Source: Bordetella parapertussis (GTDB taxonomy: Bacteria; Pseudomonadota; Gammaproteobacteria; Burkholderiales; Burkholderiaceae_B). Taken from it: a stretch of DNA of 62,151 nt. This document shows, one piece after another, positions 1 to 7,904 of this stretch. The notes below the pieces were generated by a model. The model worked only from the letters and a program-made list of their open reading frames with translations. It was not told where the DNA came from and did not search any database. Positions within the stretch are counted from its first letter, which is position 1. Every line of letters begins with the position of its first letter. The translations under genes and the position numbers were made by a program. The stretch spans positions 1 through 62,151 of the forward strand of contig CAMDNZ010000016.1 of assembly GCA_945903445.1 (NCBI GenBank), given 5' to 3'.

Positions 1-1111
1 CCATCATGGTCAACATCTGTGGCGGGTCCACGACAGGAACGTCCGCCTGCATGCCCGCACGCGGCGCCAGCGTCGCGCGCGCATAACCCGAGCGGTCCAT
101 GGCCTGCGAGAAAATGGTGTAGGCCCGGCTGTCGGACGGCTCGACGATAACGTCGTAGGTTTCCGCCACGGCGATCCGGAACTCGTCGACTTCCACCGAT
201 CTGACAGGCAGTCCGTCTGCGGCAACGACTTTCATTTTCAGTCCAGGGATCCGAACGTCGAAGTAGGTCATCGCCGACCCGTTGATGAACCGGAGACGAA
301 CTTTTTCGCCAGGCCGAAAAATCCCCGTCCAATTGCCGGCCGGCGACGTTCCGTTAGTTAAGAACGTATACGTGGCACCGGATACATCGGCAAGGTCGGC
401 GTTGCTCATCCGCATCCGCTGCCACATCAGACGTTCGCTCAATGCCTGCTTCCAACCCACCTTCTTCGCATCGTCCCTCAGGCTTTGCACAGAGGGTTGA
501 ATGGCGTTGTAGTAATCGGGCCTTGCCTTCAGCTTGCGAAAGACGCTCATCGGATCTTCGTCGGTCCAATCCGAAAGCAGCACGACGTGGTCCCGATCTA
601 CCCTGACTGCATCGTCCAGCTTGGGCTCGATGACGATTGCGCCGTACAGCCCGACTTGCTCCTGGAAACCGGAATGACTGTGATACCAGTATGTTCCGCT
701 TTGACGCACCTCGAATCGGTAGGTAAAAGTTTCGCCCGGCCGAATACCTGCAAAACTAAGACCGGGCACACCATCCATGCCGCTCGGCAGAAGAATGCCG
801 TGCCAATGAATCGACGTGTCTTCTTTCAACCGATTGGTCACTCTCAGGATCACTGTCTCGCCTTCTCGCCAATGCAGCGTAGGTGCGGGAAGCGTGCCAT
901 TGACAGTGATGGCCATGCGTGGCGCCCCCGTCAGATTGACGAGTGTTTCCGAAATCACCAAGTCGAACTCGTTGCCCGAAAGCGTGGCACCTTGTGGCCT
1001 ATTGAGTGCTGCCCATGCGGATGCGTGCCATCCGCTCAGGCCAGCGAGCGCAACGCTGGCGGAAACGCCCTGAACGAAGCGGCGGCGTTGATTCGAAAGA
1101 GCGGCTGCCAT
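1..1111 (-). CDS. copA: CopA-type multicopper oxidase, copper resistance (3' end beyond the window)
   Basis: This is a periplasmic multicopper oxidase of the CopA/PcoA copper-resistance family. The first 370 codons are present and the gene runs off the left edge, so the C-terminal copper site is not visible. The N-terminus carries a twin-arginine export signal (QRRRFVQG, residues 8-15) followed by a hydrophobic stretch and an Ala-rich cleavage region near residue 35. Two of the four His-x-His copper-ligand motifs are visible: HWHG at residues 102-105 and WYHSHSGFQ at residues 142-150. The start at 1111 is preceded by GGAG at a good distance. The gene lies 76 bp downstream of the copS stop codon on the same strand and is probably its regulatory target. 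The family oxidises or sequesters Cu(I) in the periplasm; the exact role here is inferred from the family. Confidence 0.93.
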   Translation of the reverse strand, partial: MAAALSNQRRRFVQGVSASVALAGLSGWHASAWAALNRPQGATLSGNEFDLVISETLVNLTGAPRMAITVNGTLPAPTLHWREGETVILRVTNRLKEDTSIHWHGILLPSGMDGVPGLSFAGIRPGETFTYRFEVRQSGTYWYHSHSGFQEQVGLYGAIVIEPKLDDAVRVDRDHVVLLSDWTDEDPMSVFRKLKARPDYYNAIQPSVQSLRDDAKKVGWKQALSERLMWQRMRMSNADLADVSGATYTFLTNGTSPAGNWTGIFRPGEKVRLRFINGSAMTYFDVRIPGLKMKVVAADGLPVRSVEVDEFRIAVAETYDVIVEPSDSRAYTIFSQAMDRSGYARATLAPRAGMQADVPVVDPPQMLTMM

Positions 1112-1187
1112 CGTGATTCTCCAACTTAGACATGTAGACTGGCTGCCAATATAGGCGTCCGCATCCCACACCCCGCTGTCAGAGAAA

Positions 1188-2570
1188 TTACGTTTTCGAC
1201 ATGTGCGTCGATGGCCCGATAGAAAAGCCCACCTCGGTGCCACCGCCATCGGACGTCGCGAACACCGCGCCGCCATGCATGCGTGCGATCGCGGCAACGA
1301 TCGCCAAGCCAAGCCCGTGTCCCGACGCTCTGCCGCTGCGAGCCCCGTCCGCTCGAAAAAAACGATCGAATATCCGTGGCAACGAGTCCGGATCTATCCG
1401 CTCCCCAAGATTGCGCACTCTGAACTCGCCCTTGCCATCCTCGGCATCGCAGTAAATATCGATGCGCCCGCCAACTGGACTCGCCTTGATTGCATTACTC
1501 AACAGATTGGCCAGGGCCCGACGCAGCAATCGGGAATTCGCCTGGGCCGTGCCGCCGCCATGAACCTCGACAGACAGTCCGGCCTCTTCAAGCGCCGCGT
1601 CGTAGTACTCGGCCACGTGGAGGGCAACGTCCAGGAGCGGGACATTATGCTGACCTTGAGCAACTTCTCCACCGTCGGCGCGCGCGAGAAACAGCATATC
1701 GTTGACGAGCACTTTCAGGCCGTGCAGTTCCTCCAGGTTGGATTCGAGAAGACTCTTCAATTCTTCGACGGACCGGGCGGATAAAAGTGTCACCTCGGTG
1801 CCACTTATCAGGGTAGCCAATGGGGTTCTCAACTCGTGGGCTACGTCGGCGTTGAACCCTTCCATCTGCTGATAGGCCGCTTGCAATCGATCCAGTGTTT
1901 TATTGAAGGTATGGGTAAATTCGAACAACTCCCGGTCGACGCCTGCCTCGGGAAGCCGTAGCGCCAAGTTGTCCGGCCCAATACATGAAGCCTGATCGGA
2001 TAGCCGTCGTATCGGCGTTAAAGACCGCCGGACGGCCCAGGCCGACAGGACAACAGTTATTGCTACCCACACTGCGCTGATAAGAATCAGTGCTGTCGCA
2101 AACGTGTACAGGAAATGGCCGCTCTGCCGGACGTTCATGGCGACTATCAGATCGGCACCTTCGAGAGCCGGACTGACGAGCCGTGACCGTAAACCTCGCA
2201 TATGCCAACCATCCCGAGTCTTCAGCAGCACCTCTCCGTTGTCTAGTTGGCGTAGCGTTCGGGGAGCTTCGCTACCGTAAAAGCTCTCTCCATCGCGGCC
2301 CAGAATCCATACCCGCATAGCGGACTCGCTCACCAGAAGGGTGTCCAGGTTGTCCCGCAACTGCTCGACCTCCGATGGCGCATTTAGCATATCGATCAAA
2401 TGCTCGATCAACACCGACTTGCCTGCGACCTCGATCATCTCCTGCTGCTGAACTTGACGTTTGAGCGCCCAGAACAATGTATAGCCTGCGATGCAGGACA
2501 CGACGAAGGCGATCACGCCTAACAACAGCGTCAAGCGAATTTCGATGGACGACAGGCGAGCGGATTTCAC
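1188..2570 (-). CDS. copS: Heavy-metal sensor histidine kinase (CopS/CusS/IrlS family)
   Basis: The product is a 460-residue inner-membrane sensor kinase. A first membrane segment lies at about residues 12-35, then a short periplasmic sensor domain, then a second membrane segment at about residues 155-180. A HAMP linker follows. The dimerisation/phosphoacceptor motif AHELRTPL contains the phosphorylated His at residue 245. The C-terminal ATPase domain shows the N box (ANLLSNAIKAS), the G1 box and the GHGLGLAIV G2 box. The start codon overlaps the upstream copR stop by 4 bp (ATGA), so the pair is translationally coupled. The position between copR and copA argues for copper or another metal cation as signal. 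Metal specificity is inferred from the neighbour, not seen in the sensor domain. Confidence 0.92.
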   Translation of the reverse strand: MKSARLSSIEIRLTLLLGVIAFVVSCIAGYTLFWALKRQVQQQEMIEVAGKSVLIEHLIDMLNAPSEVEQLRDNLDTLLVSESAMRVWILGRDGESFYGSEAPRTLRQLDNGEVLLKTRDGWHMRGLRSRLVSPALEGADLIVAMNVRQSGHFLYTFATALILISAVWVAITVVLSAWAVRRSLTPIRRLSDQASCIGPDNLALRLPEAGVDRELFEFTHTFNKTLDRLQAAYQQMEGFNADVAHELRTPLATLISGTEVTLLSARSVEELKSLLESNLEELHGLKVLVNDMLFLARADGGEVAQGQHNVPLLDVALHVAEYYDAALEEAGLSVEVHGGGTAQANSRLLRRALANLLSNAIKASPVGGRIDIYCDAEDGKGEFRVRNLGERIDPDSLPRIFDRFFRADGARSGRASGHGLGLAIVAAIARMHGGAVFATSDGGGTEVGFSIGPSTHMSKT

Positions 2571-3247
2571 GGCTCTCTAGCTTCAAGGACGTAACCCATG
2601 CCCCGAACGGTGTGAAGCAACGGTCTGTCGAAAGAGTCGTCGATCTTCGCTCGAAGTCGGCGGACGGCAACCTCGATGACGTTCGTGTCGCTATCGAAGT
2701 TCATGTCCCAGACTTGCTCTGCGATCACCGTACGAGACAATACGGAGCCTTGTCGGCGCAACAGCAAGGCGAGCAGCGAAAACTCTTTCGCCGTCAGCGC
2801 GATTCGCTTGCCCGCCCGACACGCCTTGCGTCGAGCCAGATCCAACTCCAGGTCATCCAGCTGCAAGAGGGTGGATTCCTGGCCTCGGCTTCGGCCTCGA
2901 CGCAATAACGCCTGTATCCGAGCAAGTAATTCCGAAAACGCGAACGGCTTGACGAGATAATCGTCGGCTCCGCTTTCGAGCCCCCGTACCCGATCCTCCA
3001 CCTTGTCACGGGCAGTCAACATGAGGACGGGCGTGTGCTTGATGCAGCGCAGGTCGGCCAGAATGCCAAACCCGTCCATGCCGGGCAGCATCGCGTCCAA
3101 CACGATCAGGTCGTAGCTGCCCTCTAGCGCGGCATGCTTGCCGTCGATCCCGTTTAGTGAAATGTCGACAACGAAGTTGTGCTCGGTCAAACCCTTTTGA
3201 AGATACCTGGCGAGCTTTTGCTCGTCTTCGATGATGAGTACTCGCAT
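2567..3247 (-). CDS. copR: OmpR-family response regulator of the copper two-component system
   Basis: This is a 226-residue response regulator with an N-terminal receiver domain and a C-terminal OmpR/PhoB winged helix. The phosphoacceptor is Asp51 in VLDAMLPG; the acidic pair is in IIEDEQ (residues 5-10) and the conserved Lys is in DDYLVKPF. The C-terminus has the typical HTVRGMGYVLE wing. An in-frame ATG 12 codons upstream exists, but the start at 3247 was chosen because GAGGCGA sits just before it and the protein then begins with the canonical MRVLIIEDE. It should activate copA, and perhaps the divergent DUF4148 gene. CusR/IrlR-type regulators are indistinguishable by eye; the copA linkage supports a copper role. 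Confidence 0.92.
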   Translation of the reverse strand: MRVLIIEDEQKLARYLQKGLTEHNFVVDISLNGIDGKHAALEGSYDLIVLDAMLPGMDGFGILADLRCIKHTPVLMLTARDKVEDRVRGLESGADDYLVKPFAFSELLARIQALLRRGRSRGQESTLLQLDDLELDLARRKACRAGKRIALTAKEFSLLALLLRRQGSVLSRTVIAEQVWDMNFDSDTNVIEVAVRRLRAKIDDSFDRPLLHTVRGMGYVLEAREP

Positions 3248-3274
3248 AGATTCGCCTCGATATCCTTGCATAAC

Positions 3275-3301
3275 TGTCATCAACCCGTCCGGTTCTTGTC
3301 A
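3275..3301. promoter_or_regulatory. Possible regulator site: TGTCA direct repeats in the copR / DUF4148 divergent gap
   Basis: Two TGTCA pentamers start at 3275 and 3297, 22 bp apart, about two helical turns. They lie in the 124-bp divergent gap between copR and the DUF4148 gene. Direct repeats on one helix face are what OmpR-family regulators bind, and CopR/CusR boxes contain TGACA/TGTCA cores, but neither copy is a full cop box. The call is weak. Confidence 0.2.
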
Positions 3302-3371
3302 GTACCACCTACGTAGCGTTCAGCCTATGGATCAGCTATTCAGTTGAACCGCCAACCCATAGGACTCGTCG

Positions 3372-3725
3372 ATGCGTACTGAGAAACCCCTTACTTCGCT
3401 CATTGCAATAGCAGCCCTCCTGGCGCCTGCCATCGCCGCTGCGGCCAATACTGCGAACCCTGGCCGCGACGGCAGCAGGGCCCCAATGCATTATGCATAC
3501 CCCTCACATACCGGGCTGCAGGCTTCTCGAGAGCGGGTGATCGACGAACTGCGCGAGGCAAAAGCGGTGGGCCTCATCGTCCATGGAGAGCAAGGCTATC
3601 CCCCGGAGACGCCGACGGCGATGTTCAAAACCCGCGAAGAAGTTCGAACAGAGCTGGAGGCCGCGAAAGCCGCCGGTTTAATGTCCTTCGGTGAACTCGG
3701 CTACCCGCCAGGAACGTCTGGCTGA
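3372..3725 (+). CDS. Small secreted DUF4148-family protein
   Basis: The product is a 117-residue exported protein with an N-terminal signal peptide (hydrophobic core about residues 8-24, Ala-rich end). It contains the DUF4148 pattern twice: SRERVIDELREAKAVGL followed by GEQGYPP, then TREEVRTELEAAKAAGL followed by GELGYPP. The family is common in Burkholderia, Cupriavidus and Bordetella relatives and often lies near metal-responsive two-component systems. Its molecular function is unknown. The gene is divergent from copR, so copper-dependent expression is plausible. Its 3' end overlaps the 3' end of the convergent ribonuclease gene by 25 bp. Confidence 0.82.
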   Translation: MRTEKPLTSLIAIAALLAPAIAAAANTANPGRDGSRAPMHYAYPSHTGLQASRERVIDELREAKAVGLIVHGEQGYPPETPTAMFKTREEVRTELEAAKAAGLMSFGELGYPPGTSG

Positions 3726-4447
3726 ACGGCGAGTGGACGCCGCTCCCCTGGAGGAATGAGGGTCTCTTGGTCGCGACAGGGCGCGCCGATCTGAAGCGTG
3801 CCATCTTGCATGTATGGCGCGCCGTCAGGTCTTATGAGATAGAAAACCTCATGCAGGTATTGCTCGCCGTTTTGCACGAAGCAACGAAATGCGGTGTTCG
3901 GCGGAAAAGCGGCCCTGATGTCGTCGAACATGGCACGGCCACCGATCCACGCATTGAATGTGGACGTGTCATAAGTCACGACCTTTCTGAGTTCGACGAT
4001 GGCGTTGAAGTAATCGGCTTCGGTCTTACCTGAACAGGTCCCATGCTTGTTCCATTCGTGTTCGAGCATGCCGCGCGGGTCGACGGCCACTAGCTCAGAC
4101 AGTTCTCGGCGGCTCATCATGCTTTCCAGCGAGTCGTCACGCGTTTCATTCGCGGAACCCGGCAAGCCGACCGGCACGGCGTTGCAAAAGGCAGGGTGAC
4201 GATTGGTCTTGGTGCGAGTGCTGTTGTTATACGGCCAGATACCGTGGGTGAGAAACTTGGCCGGCGGATGCTCGCAGCCTGCCGCTTGCGGCTTTAGCCG
4301 ACAAAAGCTGGGCTGCCATGTCACGGCATAAACCCAATATTGAAAACCCGCGTCGCTAGGGGTGATTTCTTCGTTGGCGTCCAAGGCTTGCGCGGTGCTG
4401 CATATCGACGCCAGAGCCAGTGCCGCGATTCGGTGCGATATGTACAT
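3701..4447 (-). CDS. Periplasmic ribonuclease, T2 family (RNase I-like)
   Basis: This is a 248-residue secreted endoribonuclease of the RNase T2 family. A signal peptide occupies about residues 1-21 (ending STAQA). Both catalytic conserved regions are present: CAS I in FLTHGIWP (catalytic His) and CAS II in EHEWNKHGTC (Glu, Lys and His). VTWQPSFC near the N-terminus is the usual first beta-strand motif with a disulfide Cys. The length matches the bacterial family. These enzymes cleave single-stranded RNA through 2',3'-cyclic phosphates in the periplasm, probably for scavenging. The gene is convergent with the DUF4148 gene and nothing nearby explains its regulation. Confidence 0.9.
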   Translation of the reverse strand: MYISHRIAALALASICSTAQALDANEEITPSDAGFQYWVYAVTWQPSFCRLKPQAAGCEHPPAKFLTHGIWPYNNSTRTKTNRHPAFCNAVPVGLPGSANETRDDSLESMMSRRELSELVAVDPRGMLEHEWNKHGTCSGKTEADYFNAIVELRKVVTYDTSTFNAWIGGRAMFDDIRAAFPPNTAFRCFVQNGEQYLHEVFYLIRPDGAPYMQDGTLQIGAPCRDQETLIPPGERRPLAVQPDVPGG

Positions 4448-4677
4448 TGGCCTGCTCCGACAAGAATTGGACGACGCCTACCTTGTAAAGATCCACCGAG
4501 TTAGCGTCCGTCAATAGCTTATGTTGCTGGCGACCACTCCTCAATAAGACAAATACGGTTTTTAGGAAATGTCGGCATGCTTTGAGCTGGCTGGTTACCG
4601 TGCGCCTGGATCGCGCTGCGCCCTCAACCGGCCCATCCGCAATAATTCCGTCTGAAGACTTCAATCAAAATTAACGC

Positions 4678-4713
4678 TATTATGGACAAAAAACATTATT
4701 TTTGTCCATAATA
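4678..4713. promoter_or_regulatory. Perfect 15-bp inverted repeat, probable autoregulatory operator of the hipBA module
   Basis: The arms TATTATGGACAAAAA (4678-4692) and TTTTTGTCCATAATA (4699-4713) are exact reverse complements around a 6-bp spacer. The palindrome ends 6 bp before the ATG of the HipB-like gene. A plausible promoter lies inside it: TTAACG at 4671-4676, a 17-bp spacer, then CATTAT at 4694-4699. HipB-type antitoxins bind palindromes over their own promoter, so this is read as the operator. It would also form an RNA hairpin if transcribed from further upstream. Confidence 0.65.
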
Positions 4714-4719
4714 AAAAAC

Positions 4720-5073
4720 ATGCCTAGCAAACCGCCCATTGTCTTTCCTCAAGAATTGCGTCTGCTAGCCGCACTAGGTGAGCGGTTGCGACTTGCCCGT
4801 AGAAGGCGAAAGTTGAGCAATGCGGCAGTAGCGCAACGTGCAGGAATTTCAAGAACGACTCTCTACAAGGTGGAGGCGGGCGACCCTGGCGCCACGCTAG
4901 GGTCATACATCCGGGTCCTGGCCGTACTCGGCCTCGAAGGCGATCTTCGACACCTTGCTGCCGACGACAGGGTGGGCCGCAAGTTGCAGGACTTGGCCCT
5001 GGAACCGCAACCGGTCGCAAAACGCCGTACGGCCAGTCGCGTACCAGCGTCAGACCATGAGAAATCCCCATGA
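4720..5073 (+). CDS. hipB: HipB-like Xre-family transcriptional regulator (antitoxin)
   Basis: The product is a 117-residue DNA-binding protein with one Cro/CI-type helix-turn-helix at about residues 14-65 (GERLRLARRRRKLSNAAVAQ, then AGISRTTLYKVEAGDPG). The tail is Arg/Lys-rich. The ATG at 4720 is preferred; a TTG six codons upstream (4702) would start inside the operator arm. The stop overlaps the start of the following hipA-like gene by 4 bp (ATGA), the classic translationally coupled hipBA layout. It is expected to repress its own operon through the palindrome at 4678-4713 and to neutralise HipA. Since hipA is broken here, it may now be an orphan repressor. Confidence 0.8.
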   Translation: MPSKPPIVFPQELRLLAALGERLRLARRRRKLSNAAVAQRAGISRTTLYKVEAGDPGATLGSYIRVLAVLGLEGDLRHLAADDRVGRKLQDLALEPQPVAKRRTASRVPASDHEKSP

Positions 5074-6321
5074 GCGATTCGAACAACGTCCTGGAGGTCT
5101 GGCTGGATGGCGGCCTTAGTCCCGCACGACCCGTGGGCACACTTCCCATGATCGGGGCCAGATCCGTTTCCGCTACGAACGCGACTGGCTTAGCGATCCT
5201 CGCGCTTTTGCGCTGGATCCAGACCTATCCCTCGACGAACACCCGTTCTTTCCGAAGCCAGAGCTAGGAAACTTCGGCATTTTCCTGGACTCCTCGCCAG
5301 ATCGCTGGGGCCAAACGCTCATGAAGCGCCGCGAGGCACTGCAAGCCAAGGACGACAAACGACCGCCCCGTAGTCTTTACGCATGGGATTTCCTCATCGG
5401 CGTGCAGGACCAGACCCGTCAAGGCGCACTACGGTTTCGTCGGCCAGGCACAGCGATCTTTCTTGGCGACGAAAAGATGGCCGCCCCCCCGGTGACGAGC
5501 TTGTGCGAGCTGGAGGCCGTCGCTTACCGACTCAGCAGCCGACACACCGACGACCTCGATGCCCTGCGCAAATGGTTGTCTGTTCTCGTCGCGCCAGGCG
5601 CCTCTCTCGGTGGGGCGCGGCCAAAGGCCAATTTCACCGAGACTGACGGCACACTCTGGATGGCCAAATTTCCTGCTCGGGATGACGATAGAGATGTTGG
5701 AGCTTGGGAGTACGTCGTTCACCAACTCGCTCGACAAGCCGGCGTAGAGGTGCCGCCAGCAAAGCTCATCAAACTCAATAACGACTTTCACAGCTTTTGC
5801 ATGCAGCGGTTTGATCGCGCGAACGGCGAGCGACGCTTCTACGCCTCGGCAATGACGCTGTTGCGCAAGACACAAAGCGAAGGGACGAGCTATCTGGAAC
5901 TGGCCCAGTTCATTCGGTCCCAAGGCGATGCAGAACATGTGGATGCAGATCTCGTGCAGCTGTTTCGGCGAGTCGCATTCAATGTAGCGGTCGGCAACCG
6001 CGATGCCCACCTGCGCAATCATGGCTTCGTGCTCGGCAAGGCGGGGTGGCGCTTGGCACCCGCGCTCGACGTCAACCCGAACATCGACAAAGCGGAGCAT
6101 GTCTTGAACATCGACGATGTCGATAACCGGCCTGACCTGAGGACGGTATTGGATACTGCGGCGTTCTACGGGCTCCGGGACGAGCATGCGCGGCGACTAG
6201 TAAATGAGATGGTTTGGCTGTCAGCTCATGGAAAAAGCACGCTCGCAAGACGCGTATCGCTGTTGCGGATATCGAGTTGACGGCCGGAGCGTTTGGAGCA
6301 CTCGAAGAATTTCGAGACTAA
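5070..6321 (+). pseudogene. hipA: HipA-like Ser/Thr kinase toxin, disrupted by two apparent 1-nt deletions
   Basis: The reading frame of a HipA-family kinase is split in three. It opens at 5070 (MSDSNNVLEVWLDG), must shift by -1 near 5144 to continue as GQIRFRYERDWL, and must shift by -1 again near 6213-6215 to end as ELTAGAFGALEEFRD with a stop at 6319-6321. Each shift is repaired by adding one T to a short T run (CTTCCC to CTTTCCC; GGTTTGG to GGTTTTGG). The kinase core lies in the middle frame: GASLGGARPKANF, the catalytic-loop motif GNRDAHLRNHG with its Asp, and LAPALDVNPN. The restored protein is about 417 residues, normal for the family, which phosphorylates targets such as aminoacyl-tRNA synthetases. 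Either the toxin is inactivated or the assembly has homopolymer errors. Confidence 0.82.
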
Positions 6322-6380
6322 AACGACTTCACGCTATGGCGTCGTGGGTGGCGCAATTGATGCGTACCAAAAATTCGGAA

Positions 6381-6412
6381 ATTTAGTAAAAAATATTTGA
6401 TTTTTACTAAAT
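6381..6412. promoter_or_regulatory. Second perfect AT-rich inverted repeat (12-bp arms)
   Basis: ATTTAGTAAAAA (6381-6392) and TTTTTACTAAAT (6401-6412) are exact reverse complements around an 8-bp spacer. Like the hipB operator it has inner A5/T5 tracts, but the outer half-site differs. It lies 60 bp after the restored hipA stop and about 50 bp before the next ATG (6464). An operator for another Xre-type regulator is the favoured reading. A terminator is less likely because the stem has only one G-C pair per arm and no GC-rich core. Confidence 0.5.
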
Positions 6413-6479
6413 AAAGAATCGAATTTGGCGGTGTTGAACCCTGGTCATCGTCAAGGGATTTAGATGAACAATAAAGAGC

Positions 6480-7001
6480 TTGTCGCAGGAGTTGGACTGG
6501 ATCTTCTCCACCGAGGAATTGGATGATGACGGTTTTGAGACACCATGGATGCGGCTTGAAGAAAACCCGCTCTCGGCTCTCATTTATTCAATCTATAAAT
6601 CGCTAAATAACGTCTACGGGCTCTTCGCAGCCTACGTCGAACCGATCCTATATGACGATGAGCTAAACCTGATGGAGACGCCCGCGTTGAACATTGATGC
6701 GGGTCTGATGGCGCTTGCAGTTTGCAAAGTTAATGTACATGAGCAATTAGCTCCTAACGCCAAAGAGTTTAATGGCGTGACCACCCGTGAGTACGCAGAA
6801 TGGCTCACCATCGTCAAAGACAAGGCATTCCGCGCTGGAGTTCCCCTCCGCGCGGAGCTGCTGGATTTGGTGTACCCCGATGTCTATATGAACGAATTGC
6901 TTGTGGGGATGCGTGCCATTCATCAGGTCTTACCCGCGATCATGGAGAAATTGGGAATTGATGATTTCGAACTGGATTCGTCGGAGCTACGAATCAGATA
7001 A
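6480..7001 (+). CDS. Hypothetical protein, 5' end possibly frameshifted
   Basis: I do not recognise this acidic, all-helical-looking protein of about 173 residues. The open frame can start only at a TTG at 6480, with poor spacing to any ribosome-binding site. A better start exists in another frame: ATG at 6464, preceded by AAGGGA 7 bp upstream, encoding MNNKEL. Removing one base near 6478-6480 would join it to the main frame as MNNKELSQELDW. A third small indel in this stretch is therefore suspected. The C-terminus (DDFELDSSELRIR) is intact and the stop lies 19 bp before the tRNA-Gly. It follows the hipBA remnant and the palindrome at 6381-6412; a functional link is only positional. Confidence 0.5.
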   Translation: MSQELDWIFSTEELDDDGFETPWMRLEENPLSALIYSIYKSLNNVYGLFAAYVEPILYDDELNLMETPALNIDAGLMALAVCKVNVHEQLAPNAKEFNGVTTREYAEWLTIVKDKAFRAGVPLRAELLDLVYPDVYMNELLVGMRAIHQVLPAIMEKLGIDDFELDSSELRIR

Positions 7002-7020
7002 ATCCGAATTGATTACTTCA

Positions 7021-7094
7021 TGGAGCGGGTGAAGGGAATCGAACCCTCGTATGAAGCTTGGGAAGCTGCCGTTCTACCATTGAACTACACCCGC
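7021..7094 (-). tRNA. tRNA-Gly (anticodon CCC)
   Basis: The reverse complement folds as a 74-nt tRNA with encoded CCA: acceptor GCGGGTG pairs with CACCCGC, the D arm is GTTC/GAAC, and the T arm is GAGGG/CCCTT around the T loop TTCGATT, with one G-T pair. The anticodon loop is TTCCCAA, giving CCC and glycine. The anticodon stem GCAGC/GCTTC has one C-T mismatch at the second pair, otherwise the gene looks functional. Confidence 0.95.
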
Positions 7095-7194
7095 GCAGGC
7101 GCCGTGCCACAGCCTGCAACGGATCCAGGCTGCACGAAGCGGTATTATAACGCCCCGCCATGGCCCGATTCGCCGGCCGAATTACAATACCCGC

Positions 7195-7881
7195 ATGAAC
7201 ACCACGCCTCCTACTCACGGCCATATCCGCAGCTTCGTGCACCGCCGCGGCCACATCACGCAAGGCCAACTTGCCGCCCTGGACACCCTGATGGGTAAAT
7301 GGTCCATCGGCTACGCGCCCCGCACGCTCGATCTGAACGAAGCCTTTGGCCGCCAGGCCCCGACCATTCTCGAGATCGGTTTCGGCATGGGCGAGACCAC
7401 CGAGAAGATCGCCCAGTCGCGTCCCGAGGACAACTTCCTGGGCGTCGAAGTGTTCAACGCGGGCGTCGGCTCCCTGCTTCGTCGGGTCGAAGATAGCCAG
7501 CTCGATAACGTTCGCATCATTCAGCACGATGCCGTCGAAGTCGTGCGCGACATGATCCTGCCGGACACCCTGGCGGGCGTCCATGTGTACTTCCCCGATC
7601 CGTGGCCCAAGAAGCGTCACCACAAGCGCCGCCTCTTGCAAACCCCGTTCGTGCAACTGCTGGCCAGCCGCCTGGCACCGGGCGGTTACATACACTGCGC
7701 CACCGACTGGGAGGAGTATGGCGGACAGATGCTGGAAGTGTTGAGCGCCGAACCCCTGCTGGCCAATACCGCCGACGGTTACGCGCCGCGTCCCGACTAC
7801 CGCCCGCTGACCAAGTTCGAGAACCGCGGCATTCGCCTGGGTCACGGCGTGTGGGATCTGATATTCAAGCGGGTCGCCTGA
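7195..7881 (+). CDS. trmB: tRNA (guanine-N7-)-methyltransferase
   Basis: TrmB forms m7G46 in the variable loop of tRNAs using S-adenosylmethionine. The 228-residue product has the SAM-binding motif ILEIGFGMGE at about residues 59-68, GVEVFNAGVG in the second strand region, and the family signature VYFPDPWPKKRHHKRR, whose Asp-Pro-Trp loop and basic stretch contact tRNA. The length is normal. It reads in the same direction as thiS, whose ATG follows 23 bp after this stop, so the two are probably cotranscribed. It starts about 100 bp beyond the divergent tRNA-Gly. Confidence 0.95.
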   Translation: MNTTPPTHGHIRSFVHRRGHITQGQLAALDTLMGKWSIGYAPRTLDLNEAFGRQAPTILEIGFGMGETTEKIAQSRPEDNFLGVEVFNAGVGSLLRRVEDSQLDNVRIIQHDAVEVVRDMILPDTLAGVHVYFPDPWPKKRHHKRRLLQTPFVQLLASRLAPGGYIHCATDWEEYGGQMLEVLSAEPLLANTADGYAPRPDYRPLTKFENRGIRLGHGVWDLIFKRVA

Positions 7882-7904
7882 TCGGCCCCGCACAAGGACC
7901 GACC

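Noticed and set aside
485..1129. Plus-strand open frame of 214 codons
   Set aside because: It is antisense to the clear CopA-type oxidase with HWHG and WYHSHSGFQ motifs and has no family resemblance.
7602..7904. N-terminal extension of the thiS frame
   Set aside because: It overlaps trmB in another frame. ThiS proteins are about 65 residues and the ATG at 7905 has a ribosome-binding site.
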